NCBI RefSeq assembly: GCF_001411555.2
Contig: NC_049908.1
Coordinates: 29,240,724 to 29,304,723, forward strand
Source of the DNA: Juglans regia
Taxonomy: Eukaryota; Streptophyta; Magnoliopsida; Fagales; Juglandaceae
Direction: 5' to 3'
DNA: 64,000 nucleotides
This document shows positions 35,342 through 49,800 of this stretch, piece after piece (positions within the stretch are counted from its first letter, which is position 1; each line of letters begins with the position of its first letter). Made by a program: the position numbers and the translations under genes. Under the pieces are notes generated by a model. That model saw only the letters and a list, made by a program, of their open reading frames with translations, was not told where the DNA came from and did not search any database.

Positions 35342-36460
35342 ATGTATAATGAACCTGCAAGATGTAAATAAGCTGGATGATGTATATTTTTAGAGAGCTC
35401 TCTCTTCTTTTTTTCCTCTCCAGTTTTAACAGATATAGGGCCATAGACGCATAGTAAATAGGTTGGATTGATAATATCCCTAATGTCATTTACTTTTCTA
35501 AGCAAGTAAGAATATCATATGAACTAAAGGTTTTGACACAAGGTTTGATAGGGTGGGAGCCCCTCTACAATCTTCCCAAAGCCAATAGATACAATATAAG
35601 AGAAATAAAAAAGAAGAGATTTGGAGTAAAAAATTTGGCTTTCACCCATTTCCCGCAAGGGGAAGCCGCTTGAAGCGGTTTTTACATAGTCTGATAAATA
35701 GACTATAAAATTACGGTTAGAAGTTGCTGTGGAGAGTTGCATGCTACATTTTGTTGGTTTGGACTGGCTAAAGGAGACTTTCATGACCACTTTAACTTGA
35801 TCCTTAGTTAGGGAAAGAAGGAACATAGGATAGTAGCAATTGGAAACTGTGTCGAATCGCCAGTGAAAGACTGTCACTAGCTATGGCAACGTGTGAGTCT
35901 CACACGCAGCATAAACGTACGCATCGCACTTTTGAACTGTTTTCTTCTGTCTTTTGGTAGATCGGCAGCTGGAGAATCTGGTGGTGGGACTCCTGTTGGT
36001 CAAATGAGGTCGGAAGACAGCATATAGCCATATTTCGATGCTATGGACAGAAAACTAAAGAAAAATAGAGAAAGCAACCATAGAACAAGTCTGGCAAAGG
36101 GTGGATAGGGGGAGGGTGGGTGGAGCCGAAGCTCCAATCCCCCTCTGGCCAATGAATGGACAGAAATACCTAAGCGGTGGAGGGAGGTTTTTAGAGAGAG
36201 AGAGAGAGAGAGGTACTTAATTATCAGTTTTCCCTAATGGCTAGTGAAAATGATTGAGCCATATGATAGTATAAACAGTTCAAAGGAGAACACTCCATCT
36301 AAGATTAAAAAGAAAAAAAGAATGCCAACCAAGCAGCCTTGTTTGCATAATCCTTCGTTACCTTTGAAGTAGGTTAAGATGACCCCTAATCAAATAGATT
36401 AAATTCTAGCAACAAAATAAGATTGCACCTTCCAATTTATCAAATACATTTGAACCCTTG

Positions 36461-37060
36461 GAGCATTAGTAGTGGACTCAACAAAATTTGGCTAGAAAAT
36501 TCACTTTTATAAATTTAGCTAGATACTTTTCAACAACACCAAATAACAGACTCTCCAAATCTATCAATATTCCATTAAAATATTGATTTTGATATTTTTA
36601 TTTATTTTAATTCTAATTATAATTTGAATATTTATTCGTTATTAAAAAATACATATTAATTTTCTAACATTGATATTATATTTCAAAAGAAAAAATTGGC
36701 ATCAACTAATCATAATATTGTAGAATTAAAACTTGAAGCACTCCAACAAGATGATGCTTTTGAGGCGAAGAGGAATTGTCTAGAGTCGTGAGCTTGAGAT
36801 TTTGGGCACTTCATGTTTTTTAGATGAAGATGAATTTTTTAGAGTTGTGAGCTCGCACGAAACAAATAGAACGCTGGAGAGGGAATTTTTTATGCTAAAA
36901 TAATATTTGGCCAGCAACTTAGACTCAATAGATTTGGCTAGTGAAAATGATCAAAATTAAAAGTATTATAATTTTGTTGAGTCTATTATAATGAGTTTTT
37001 ATGCAATCTAGTTAAAACTTAAGCCAAAATATAATTTTGCCGAGTCTACTGTTAGTGCTC
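36461..37060. mobile_element. MITE of about 600 bp with terminal inverted repeats
   Basis: The left end GAGCATTAGTAGTGGACTCA and the reverse complement of the right end (GAGCACTAACAGTAGACTC) match at most positions and continue through CAAAATT. The interior is AT-rich without a transposase. A target-site duplication could not be fixed by eye. Confidence 0.65.
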
Positions 37061-37888
37061 TTATATGAACTCATACATTCAATCTAGTCTAATATTGACT
37101 TATGCTCTCCTAAAAACTTGGAGTTTATGACAAGGTGAAGTTAAGGCAAATACATTTCTTGCTCAAAAAGCAGTTCGAGTGCCTTCAAATGTATACTTCC
37201 TATGTACTTGGGCTATGTCTATCTCTATATTAGTAAAATATTTTCTTACTCAAATAAAAAAAAAACAGTCCGAGCATCTCAAAGCATTGGCTCATCCAAT
37301 TTGATCTCCGTATAATTCATAATTATATGAGTCTTTTAGTGATTAAGAATTGCTAGGCCTACAAGTGAGTGACTTGAGGTGGTAGCCCAAGTAACATGTC
37401 GATTTATAAAAATTTTATTATTGTAGTGATCATAATGAGTCACACAATTTGTAAACTTTATTTATTTAATAAAAATTCTATATATAAACTTCATACTCCT
37501 GCATATTATTTAAAAATATATAAATTTATTCTTTTATTTTCATAAATATAAAACACGAGAATATGAAATATAAAATATGAGGATAAAATAATAAAATTAT
37601 ATATTTTTTAAGTAATATATAAAATATGAGACTTGTAGTACTAACTCTATTTAAACCTCTGGCTGAATGTTTCGAAATTTTGGAACATGTCCATCTGGTT
37701 TATAGCCGGTAAGCACTGTCGTTTGGGACCAACTGAGCCCAAAATACAGACCAAGTCACCCAAGCCCATTACTTGATGAAGTATCGAAGACGATGCTGCA
37801 TCCCCTTAAACCCTTGAGAACCAAAACCTCGTGTGCATGTTTTTCTCAGTTTTCATGATTGGAGAAAGTTCGTATTCTTTTAGCAGAA

Positions 37889-40800
37889 ATGGCTTTGAGA
37901 AGTTTGCAAACGCTTCGTGCTGTATATAGGACGGTTGGGATTAGAGAATCTTCTTATTTGTAAGTTCCAAAAATCTTTTATTGATGCTGCATTTTGTTAC
38001 TGGGAAAATGAAAGAAATCACAGTGCCGGATTTTACATTTTCGCTTTGTTGGCCTGTAAAAAGATACCCGTTTGAACATTTGGCTTCGTGGTTTTGAGAT
38101 TTCGGTTCTTTTCCCCAAATATAAACAGGGAAATTGGACATTGAAGTTTTACTGCCTTCTGTTTCCTTTTCCTGCATTTTCTTGGCTTCCAAAGAATTTA
38201 TAAATATTTTTCTATACATTTGATCTTTATATTTGGCTGGAAATATGTTTTGAAAGGTGGGCTTTTCTTTAATTTTCAGGCTTATAAGATCAAGAAGCTG
38301 TTCCAATGCTATCTTTCGCGGTAACTTTTTTATTAGTTCCATTTTTCATTTGTTGCTTGAGACATGATTTTACAACAATTCTTTCCTAGAACGTGTTCTT
38401 TCTTAAATTTATTTGTAGCTCTAATGGGTGGCAACACTTACATCTAACTACCCGCATTTTTTTTTTTTTGTATGTGATCAGCTCCTGAACTTATTCCGCG
38501 GAGCATTTCTTCTCCCTTTCATATGGCCCACAATGCTTTCCCGTTCACTCGTGGAAACACAATGATTCTTCGTTCTACAATGGTAACCTTTTGAAAATGT
38601 GTTGTATAGATTTCATCATGTAACTTACACTGAAAAAGCAGTGGTTCTACCAATCACTACACCTAGAGGGGGGGTGAATAGGTGTATTCCAATTTTTGTG
38701 GTCTTTTCAATAACAGAAACAAATAAACAGTTAATCAATGAACAAGAATAATTAACACAATGATTTTGGTCACGAAGTGGAAACTCATTTGAAGAACTTC
38801 TTCAAATTCTAAAACCACTCCGGGTGTAAGGCACCACCTAAAATCCACTATAGAAAAAGTTCATTACAACCAATTTAGTGACACTCACAAAACCTTTGTA
38901 GTTCCTAAACTTGGCTTGCAACATCACGAGTGACCCACTCGATCTCTACACGCATGTAGTGTCGGAACTCCGACCTTCTATAGCTTTCCACGAGAACCTC
39001 TCGATCTCTGCATCAACAGCAGCTCCGGAAACCTTCCGGCCAACAAAAACGTCCACTTCAATGGACTTTGAAAGAGGTTTGATTTTGAGAGTGGTGTGGT
39101 GGATTAGTGTTTGTCCAAAAGAGATTCACAAGGTGAGGAATAGGTTTCTCTCTTTGGCTCTTGAAACACTTAAGGTTTTGCTCTGTTTTTCCACACCACA
39201 CAACAGAAATGATCTGTTATATTTATAGTCCCAGCAAGTCACGGCGCCCAAAACATGAATTTTAGGTTGTCTTTGAACATTGGCTCGAGCGAGGTGTCGA
39301 GCGAAGGTCGAGCGCACGTTATCTTCTGAAACCGCTCGAGCGAGGTGTCGAGCGAGGTGTCGAGCGAACGTCTCTGGATGTCTCTGGATGGGTTCCGCTC
39401 GAGCGCCACGTCGAGCGCACATCGAGCGAACCACTCTGGATGAGTTCTGCTCGAGCGCCACGTCAAGCTCACCTCGAGCGAACCGCTCTGTCTTGGTTCC
39501 GCTCGAGCGCCAAGTCGAGCGCACATCGAGCGAACCACTCTGGATGGGTTCAGCTTGAGCGTTACGTCAAGCTCACCTCGAGCGAACCACTCTGTCTTGG
39601 TTCCGCTCGAGCGCCATGTCGAGCGCCAATCGAGCGAACCTCTCTGGAAGGTTTCGCTCGAGCGCTATGTCGAGTGCCCATCGAGCGAAACTCTCTGGAA
39701 GGTTCCGCTCGAGCGCCAGTCGAGCGCCAGTCGAGCCATGTTGAGCATACTTCAATATTTTTCATGTACTAATGCATCAACACTTGTTACAACTCAACTT
39801 TACATAGGTTTTCACAAGAATATGCCAATTGAACACATTTTTCCCTCAACAATCTCCCCCTTTGGCATTTCTGTGACAAAACCTCTAACCTATACATATA
39901 GGACTTAATCCTAACACACCCAAATCAGGATTCCCATTATTTAGGCAAAAAGTCTTGAGCACATTGAGATATTTCTGCAAACTTAACAAACGGTTAAACG
40001 TACCAATAACAATATGCAAGAAATAATCTCATAAGCATAAACACTTGTAGCACAGTTCTCAGAAAAGACTTTTCATTAATAATTAAAACATACATTGTTT
40101 TTCAATTTAGACAAACAATAGTAGCATGAGCAGCATGTGATACAAATAAAAATAGCTGCTCCTCCACAAAACAAAACAAAGCTGCCCCAACAGCTTTCTT
40201 GCTACTCCCCCTAAATGTATACTCCCCCTTGATCTATACTCCCCCTTTTTGTCACAAACTCCAAGGGTGTCAACTGTCCCCACCAGATTGACTGCCATCT
40301 TCTTCATCAAGCTGCTCCTCAATATCGTCGAAGCGTTTAGTCACAAGCTGCTGAAAGCTGTCAACTTTGGCATCAAGATGATCAAATCGGGCTTCAAACC
40401 GAGCTTCAAGCCGGGCAAGGTACTCAAGAACCTGCTGAAGGCTGGGATCGACTGATCCCGCTGCCGGGCCCTGAGGCTGTGAACTAGATGGCTGAGAAGT
40501 CGAAGGCTGAGATGTGGATGGCTGAGAGGAAGATGCAGGAGGATGCTCAACATCCAGTGGGTGAGGGGTAATGTGAGCACGACTCAACTGCATGGTCCTA
40601 CGCCCAATGGGAGCCTTAAGAGGAACTCTAGGCTCATTAGGACGAAGCATAACAGTCTGAGAGAGGGCTAACCTAGTAATGAGGCAGGCGAGAGGCAAGC
40701 CAGTCCGTAATTTCGGGGAATTAAACGCCTCAAGCATGACCCGACACAGATGACTCCCCAGATCAATGGAGACATCATTTATCAATGCATACAAAAGAGT

Positions 40801-43800
40801 GGCGCGGTCAGGACCGACATCACTCTGATGACCAGTAGGATAAAGGTTTGTAAGGACTATCCTACTGAGAATGAGAAACTCGGGTGAAAAACGAGAGGTG
40901 AGAATGGGTGTCTTACCATCCCAACTCGAAAAATGACCGATTAAACATTGAACAATGACAGTCGGACTTGGAGGAGAAGTCCGTGTATATGGATAAGTGG
41001 GGTTAGCCACTCGCGGGGCATGTAGCAAGTCCGCAACCATGCCCGGAGTCACCCGGAAAACAATGTTCCGGAGACTGACTTCAAAAGAGCCATCATCAGC
41101 GATGGCATCAATATTGGAGTAGAACTCCTTAACCAACTCCACAGAAGGAGTGGGATGACCAGTGGTCAAGGCGAGCCACTGGCGAGACTCAAAAATGCGA
41201 GGAATTACAGTCTCAGAAAGCTCACCAAGGAGAACTTCCCGCTCAACAATAAGAGAACGGGTGGAAAAATTTTGAGTGTAGAGTTCTCTTGCATGAGGAT
41301 TGCGAAAATGTGCTTGAGCGGGGGCTGGAGGATTTTGGCGTGAACGAACCCTTCGAGACATGATAGATGCTGGACAAAATCAATGACCGTTAGACAAGGC
41401 TAAAGGTAATGTGAAATGCCCAATGCTTGATGAATGCACATGCCTAATTGTGAACCAAGCCAAACTTATGCAATGTTGCTAAAACAATGTCAAAATGCAT
41501 AATGCACAATGCACATGCCTAATTGTGAACCAAGCCAAACTTATGCAATGTTGCTAAAACAATGTCAAAATGCATAATGCACAATGCACATGCCCACTAA
41601 CACAATATAACAACCATTTTGCATTTTTGAGCACTTCAAACTCAATTAAGCCAAGATTGGGTTTTAAACCCAATGGAGGTCCCAAGTCTCAATGCCAAAC
41701 ACTATCCCAACACTAGAATAGACAAACATGACCATGGGGATAATGTAGTATCAATGCATGATGAAAATAAGAAATTAAACTTCATTGAAGCATTTTACCG
41801 AGCACTTGGAGTGCATCCAAGTACAAACCAAATGAAAAACCCCTTGGGGGTTCTAAGAACCTCCTAAATACAAAGAGAATAGGAATGGACAACCAAGAGG
41901 TCCATTCAAACACCAAACAAATCACCAAGAATGCTCCATTTCGGAATCCCCAAATCAAAAGCCCTAAATTCCGAAATGCATGTATATGGAAAATGCATGA
42001 AGAAATTCAAGATAAACACCGAAAATGATTGGAGAGAATCAAAGATTAGAGACTTACCGTGATTATAATGTGATTTCTTGAGAGAAATCAAATGAAAACA
42101 CACGGTGAGAAGAGAGAGATGTCGCGCAAGAAGGGGAAGAAGAAACGGCGCAGAGAGAAAGAAGCAGGCTGGGGAAAAAGAAAGGGGCGCGGGGCATTTT
42201 AAAACACTTTCGCTCGAGCGGCTTTTAAGTTCGCTCGAGCGGCTTCCCACAATTTTACTTTTCTGCCTTTAAAAAAAATCAGTGTGATCCAACTATTAAT
42301 GAGGTTAATTTTTAAATCATTCACACACATCAAATGTAGAAAGGCATCATGTCATTATAAAACACGCAGGTAATAAAAACAAAGTATCACAAGTAATCAA
42401 AACAGCCGTGTTGACAAATTCCTTGCTTAATCAAGAAATTTCAACCAAAAGGTGTGAGTGGGGTTGGGCTGTACAAGAAACCATAAGTGTTTGAGAAACT
42501 CTTCCATGATGCAGAAAGTCAAACCCAATGCTGCTAGCACCTAGATGCTTCTGTTTGATTATCTGTATCAATGTCAGGATACTTGTTTACCCTTTTCTTT
42601 TATCCTTTTTTTTTTTTTAAATATGCAACAACATCCCTTTTTCTTTTTCTTTGTGCAAGGGAACAATAATGAGGTTGTCTAGCCCGTGGTCAATTCTGTG
42701 TGTAGGTAGAGTTTCCTAACACTTTTGATTGCCTCCCCAAGAACTCACGGTGGTGAAACGTCGATTGACTAAGCGTGGAGTGAAGTGTGTGAAGCTAGTC
42801 ACAGATTACAACTGATACTCATGTTTCAAACCTTTGTAAGCCATAGATATATGATACAATTCTCAAAAGACACATGCACCTAGATTTTTAGAATTAACAG
42901 CACCAATAACTAAAAATCACAACCATGGAGTGCATGTAAAGGCAGTATTACCCAAAAAGGAATAAGACGATGAATAATCACAAAATAACAAAAATAAAAG
43001 AAAGAAAAAAAATGCATGTAAAGCATGCAATGCATGTTATGCATGTTTCAACCCTCAGGTCAATGCACAGATACCAATAGCCTTTCTAAGTAATTCAAAC
43101 CGAAGCCCATCCAAAGGTTTAGTGAAAAGGTCGGCTAGTTGGTGTTCGGTGGGAATGTACTCAAGAGTCACAACACGTGTTTCTACCAGCTCTCGAATAA
43201 GATGATGTCTAATGTCAATGTGCTTGGTCCTAGAGTGTTGGACAGGATTTTTTGAAATGTTTATGGCACTAGTATTGTCACAATAAATGCTCATCATACC
43301 TTGAGTAATGCCATAGTCACACAACATTTGCTTCATCCACAACAATTGCGTGCAACAGCTGCCTGCAGCAATATATTCAGCCTCAGCCGTGGATAGCGAT
43401 ATGGAGTTTTGCTTCTTGCTCATCCAGGCAACAAGGTTTGTGCCGACATAGAAACACCCACCAGAAGTACTTTTCCTATCATCTGCATTACCTGCCCAGT
43501 CAGCATCGGAATAGCCTGCAAGCTCAGTATTAGAGTCTCTAGAATACCAGATCCCATAATTGACTGTCTCATTTACATAGCGAAGTATGCGTTTGACAGC
43601 TACTAAATGTGATTCCTTAGGATTGGCTTGAAATCTAGCACAGACCCCAACACTAAAAGCAATGTCTGGTCTACTTGCAGTGAGATACAGTAGACTCCCA
43701 ATTATGCTCCTATACAAGGATTGCTCAACATTCTTGCCTGACCCATCAGTACTAAGCTTAACACTCGTGCTCATGGGGGTTCTGGCATGGCTTTTCCCAT

Positions 43801-46800
43801 CTAATCCAAATTTTTTGATTAATTCCTTTGCATATTTGGATTGAGATATGAACAACCCATTATCTAACTGTTTCACTTGGAGTCCTAAAAAGAAGGTTAG
43901 TTCACCCACCATGCTCATTTCAAATTCATTTTTCATTTCTTCGGCAAACTCAAGAGCCAAGGCGTCAATCGATGATCCAAATACAATGTCATCTACATAG
44001 ATTTGAGCAACTGTTATGTCTTCTCCAACTTTTCTGATAAACAGTGTTCTGTCAACATTTCCTCTCAGAAAATTGTGATCTTCAAGATATGAAGTAAGCC
44101 TCTCATACCAAGCTCTAGGAGCTTGTTTCAAACCATATAAGGCTTTCTTCAACCTATAGACATGATTAGGGTATTTTGGATCATTAAAACCTTTCGGTTG
44201 TTCGACGTACACTTCTTCTTGGAGGATCCCATTCAGAAATGCACTCTTGACATCCATTTGATACAGCTTAAAACACATGTGGCATGCAATGCTGAATAAT
44301 ATCCGAATAGATTCAAGTCTAGCAACTGGTGCAAAGGTCTCGTCAAAGTCTATTCCTTCCATTTGTGCATACCCTTGAGCAACCAATCTTGCTTTATTTC
44401 TCACTATTGTACCATTCTCATCCGACTTATTCTTAAATATCCACTTAGTACCCACGACATTGTGATTCTCTGGTCTTGGCACCAAGTACCACACATTATT
44501 CCTCACAAATTGGTTTATTTCTTCATGCATAGCATTCAACCAATTCTCATCATTTAAGGCTTCTTCGATTCTCTTTGGTTCAATTTGTGAGATGTAGCTT
44601 GAGTAAGCCAATTGATTTATCACTTTCCTCCTCAGCCTCATTCCTTCATCTATGTGTCCTATGATGTTATCCTGAGGATGATTTAACTTTACTCTTGAAG
44701 AGGGCTCCTTTTGGTAACTCACTTTTTCACTTGAAGAGGTCTCTAAGTTCTGATTCAGTGTACCAAAATCTTCTTGTCCAGTTTCACTCGGTGTGTGGGT
44801 TTGCTCTTCCTTGTTTAACTCCTCTCCAGGAGCATCATTCACCACCACATTTATGGATTCCATGACGGTTTGGGTGCGTAGATTGTAACTCCTATAAGCA
44901 CGACTGTTTCTGGAATATCCAAGAAAAATTCCCTCATCACTCTTAGGGTCAAACTTAGCTAAGTTTTCCCTATCTCTCAAAATGTAGCATTTACTTCCAA
45001 ACACCCGGAAGTATTTCACATTAGGTTTCTTTCCTTTCCACATCTCATATGGTGTTTTGGAAGTGTTTGGTCGTGGATAGACTCTATTCACAATATGACA
45101 TGCTGTGTTCACAGCTTCTCCCCAGAAGTGAGTAGGTACACTTTTGCTGTGAATCATGACCCGTGCCATTTCTTGAATAACTCTGTTTTTTCTTTCGACC
45201 ACTCCATTTTGTTGCGGAGTGATAGGGGCAGAAAATTCTTGACTGATACCTTCTTCATCACAGAAACTCTCAAGATTTGAGTTTTCAAACTCTCTTCCAT
45301 GATCACTCCTAATTCTGACTATTGCTTTCCCTTGCTCATTCTGAAGTTTCTTGCACAAAGTTCTAATCACATTAGGAGCTTCACCTTTTTCTCTCAGAAA
45401 TTCTACCCAGGAGTATCTGGTGAAATCATCTACCATTACCAGTATGTATCTCTTTCCCCCCAAGCTCTCAGTTCTAGAGGGTCCCATCAGATCAATGTGC
45501 AGCAACTCTAATGGTCGTTCGGTCAGGATAGCCGTTGTGTTCTTGTGAGCTGTTCTAACTTGTTTTCCCAACTGACATGACCCACAAACAGGAGTCTCTG
45601 CTTTACCCAGCTCAGGCAATCCCATCACCATCTCTTTCTTGGCAATCTTAGATAGATTTTTGTGATTCACATGTCCAAGTCTTTGATGCCAGAGGTCAGT
45701 AGTTTCACTCTTAGTACTATTGCAACTATACTGAGGTTTAGAGGCAAGGCCATAACAATTATCAGATGTCCTTGTTCCCTGCATCATGCAATTTCCATTA
45801 TTATCTGAAACAATACACATATCTTTTGAAAAACGGACTTCTGCACCATTGTCACACATTTGGCTTATACTTAGGAGATTTGCTTTTAATCCATCAACAA
45901 ATAGGACTTCTCTCAAGACGGGTAGTCCAGGTATTTCAATTTCACCCCTTCCTATTATATCAGCTTTTCCCCCATCTCCAAATGTTACTGTTCCACACTT
46001 GTACTCTTCAACTGTTTTAAATAGACTTTTATCACCCGACATGTGGCGAGAACACCCGCTATCAAGATACCACATGTAGGTGTCTCTGGTCTTTAGAGCA
46101 ATGTGTGCCACATGGCACGTGTGCATTTTTCCAGTTCTGACCCACATTTTTCTAACTTTGGGAAAGATGTCCTTTTTGCTAGTTGAAAGTTGGTCTATCT
46201 TGACATTTAGCATCTCATTTTGTCTAGTTAGGGCCCTGACTTGACTCCAAAGATTTAAATGTCCTCTTCTCGATTCACTATTTCCATCTCTCATAGGATT
46301 CCTCCTAAGCTCATAACAATTTGGTCGAATGTGACCAGCCTTACCACAATTATGGCACACGTAATTCTTTTTGTGTTCTCTTTGTCCCCTGAAAGATGAG
46401 ACATATTTAGGAGCAGTTCTGGGATTTCTATCCATTTTTGGTGAGTACACACTTCTACTTTGAGAGCGTGTATGATGATCATACATGGTGCATCTCTTCA
46501 ATCTAAAACAGTCTCCTATAACATGACCAGTCTTACCACAGTGGTGACACACAGGGCTTGTATTTCGAACTCTTGATTTATCATGAGACTGAACACCCAT
46601 TTTTACATGAGAGGATTTCTTACCCTTGTTAGATGGGTTAGCATTCCCTTTTGCAACAGACTCACGAACAAACACAGTTTTCTTCTCATTCTTATAGGAG
46701 ACTTTTGATGTAGTAGCTGTATCAGATTTCTCTGTATCATATCCTAGTCCACTCCTATCACCAGGAGGCTTTCCTGACCTCAGGATTTCATCCAGCTTTT

Positions 46801-49800
46801 CTTTCCCAGTGGACACGGATTTCAGTTTATCCTTCAACAGAATCATCTCACTTTCTTGATTTTTTAATTCCTCTTCTAGAGATACATTCCTCATTTTCAG
46901 CTGATCAGTTAGACCAATGGCTTCATTTAATTTGCCTTGAAGCCCTTCATTTTCTCGTTTGCTGAAGTCTATCTCCTCAATGTGCGCTTTGTTGCGTTTT
47001 CTCAATTTAACACATTCCTTATACAGCTTCTCGTAGACTTCTTGCAACTGATCTTCATACCCAGATTCATTTCCAGATATGCTCCCATCATCAGACACTG
47101 ATTCACTACATTGACTTTTGCTGCTAACAGAGGCAGTGAATGCCATGTAGTTAAGATTTCCTTTTGGCGTAGAGTTATCTGATGATTCACTCGACTCTGA
47201 CTCACTCTCACTTAGAGATGCAATCTTAGCTCTTTCTTTTGCCTTTTTGTAATTTGCACATTCCAGACGAATGTGTCCAAATCCATGGCATTCATGACAC
47301 TGCACCTTTGATTGTACCTTGTCTTTATTAGCTTTAGTGTACTTCTCAGTGCTTCTCTCCTTGTTCCCTGAACTTGAGCCTCTATTATATCTCTCAAACT
47401 TTTTCTTCTCTGGCCTCTGGTTCTTATTGTTTCTAGCCACAAACATTTTCCTGAACTTCTTAGCATAAAAAGCTATTTCTCTGTCACTCATAGCTGACTC
47501 ATCGAATGACTCATTTGACTCCTCTCTAATGGTATTGAGGGCTATGGACTTGTGTTTCTTATCCACGGGAAGAGTGTGTTCATATGTTTGCAGAGAGCCT
47601 ACCAATTCTTCAATTCTCATACTGTCTAGATCTTTACTTTCCTCAATGGCAGTAACTTTAGGACGAAACCTCTGAGGGAATGATCTGAGAACTTTTCTCA
47701 CAATTCTGTTCTCAGGAATTCTGTCCCCCAAATTAAAACGAGAATTGACGACATCATTTAATTTGGCATAAAAAGCATCAAATGTTTCATCATCCTTCAT
47801 TCTCAGTTCTTCAAAACTTGTGGTCAGCATTTGAAGTTTAGAATTCTTCACAACCTTGGTGCCCTCATGGGTGACCTCAAGAATGTCCCAAGCTTCTTTG
47901 CAATTCCCACACATGGAGATTCGCTTGAACTCCTCCTGGGACACGGCCATGAAAATCGCATTCAGGCCTTTGCTATTCCAACCACATTCATTAATTTCAT
48001 CCCTAGAATAATTATCCACACTTTTGGGGGTTTGAACTCCTTCAATAATAGTGACTGGTTCTCTCAATCCCTTTGTTATAGAAACCCATACTCGTTCATC
48101 CACAGATTTTAGGAAAGCTCTCATTCGAACTTTCCAATAAGCATAGTTGTTTCCATCAAAATAAGGTGGCGATGTGAGAGATTGAGACTTCTCCATAATA
48201 ACCACAACAGCAGGATCACACTCAGGAATTTAATCCCAGCGGAGTGAACCCGCTCTGATACCAATTGAAAAAGCAGTGGTTCTACCAATCACTACACCTA
48301 GAGGGGGGGTGAATAGGTGTATTCCAATTTTTGTGGTCTTTTCAAAAACAGAAACAAATAAACAGTTAATCAATGAACAAGAATAATTAACATAATGATT
48401 TTGGTCACGAAGTGGAAACTCATTTGTAGAACTTCTTCAAATTCTAAAACCACTCCGGGTGTAAGGCACCACCTAAAATCCACTATAGAAAAAGTTCATT
48501 ACAACCAATATAGAAACACTCACAAAACCTTTGTAGTTCCTAAACTTGGCTTGCAACNNNNNNNNNNNNNNNNNNNNNNNNNNNNNNNNNNNNNNNNNNN
48601 NNNNNNNNNNNNNNNNNNNNNNNNNNNNNNNNNNNNNNNNNNNNNNNNNNNNNNNNNTATCAATGCATACAAAAGAGTGGCGCGGTCAGGACCGACATCA
48701 CTCTGATGACCAGTAGGATAAAGGTTTGTAAGGACTATCCTACTGAGAATGAGAAACTCGGGGGAAAAACGAGAGGTGAGAATGGGTGTCTTACCATCCC
48801 AACTCGAAAAATGACCGATTAAACATTGAACAATGACAGTCGGACTTGGAGGAGAAGTCCGTGTATATGGATAAGTGGGGTTTGCCACTCGCGGGGCATG
48901 TAGCAAGTCCGCAACCATGCCCGGAGTCACCCGGAAAACAATGTTCCAGAGACTGACTTCAAAAGAGCCATCATCAGCGATGGCATCAATATTGGAGTAG
49001 AACTCCTTAACCAACTCCACAGAAGGAGTGGGATGACCAGTAGTCAAGGCGAGCCACTAGCGAGACTCAAAAATGCGAGGAATTACAGTCTCAGAAAGCT
49101 CACCAAGGAGAACTTCCCGCTCAACAATAAGAGAACGGGTGGAAAAATTTTGAGTGTAGAGTTCTCTTGCATGAGGATTGCGAAAATGTGCTTGAGCGGG
49201 GGCTGGAGGATTTTGGCGTGAACGAACCCTTCGAGACATGATAGATGCTGGACAAAATCAATGACCGTTAGACAAGGCTAAAGGTAATGTGAAATGCCCA
49301 ATGCTTGATGAATGCACATGCCTAATTGTGAACCAAGCCAAACTTATGCAATGTTGCTAAAACAATGTCAAAATGCATAATGCACAATGCACATGCCTAA
49401 TTGTGAACCAAGCCAAACTTATGCAATGTTGCTAAAACAATGTCAAAATGCATAATGCACAATGCACATGCCCACTAACACAATATAACAACCATTTTGC
49501 ATTTTTGAGCACTTCAAACTCAATTAAGCCAAGATTGGGTTTTAAACCCAATGGAGGTCCCAAGTCTCAATGCCAAACACTATCCCAACACTAGAATAGA
49601 CAAACATGACCATGGGGATAATGTAGTATCAATGCATGATGAAAATAAGAAATTAAACTTCATTGAAGCATTTTACCGAGCACTTGGAGTGCATCCAAGT
49701 ACAAACCAAATGAAAAACCCCTTGGGGGTTCTAAGAACCTCCTAAATACAAAGAGAATAGGAATGGACAACCAAGAGGTCCATTCAAACACCAAACAAAT

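Larger units (their letters stand above)
35287..37888. other. Region between the NHX and mL45 genes
   Basis: An AATAAA at 35336-35341 is a likely NHX poly(A) signal. A (GA)n run lies at about 36196-36212 and a MITE at 36461-37060. Open frames (for example 35524-35877 minus) have no recognisable domain. The last 100 bp should hold the mL45 leader. An upstream ATG at 37837 opens a 30-codon frame that overlaps the main start in another frame. Confidence 0.5.

Noticed and set aside
37941..38342. 133-codon minus-strand open frame near the mL45 start
   Set aside because: It lies antisense across exon 2 and introns 1-2 of the mL45 gene and has no recognisable domain. The plus-strand exons explain the sequence.
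39240..39760. Regularly spaced repeats that could suggest a CRISPR array
   Set aside because: The units are contiguous with no unique spacers, sit inside a retrotransposon LTR, and the genome is eukaryotic.
39126..39772. Several frames of about 100-130 codons within LTR1 on both strands (same in LTR3)
   Set aside because: They arise from the 52-bp minisatellite, whose units read open in several frames. The translations are repeats of ARAEP/SSARA-like words.
43409..46079. Plus-strand open frames of 60-97 codons in the Copia internal regions
   Set aside because: They are antisense shadows of the Gag-Pol frame and recur identically in copy 2.
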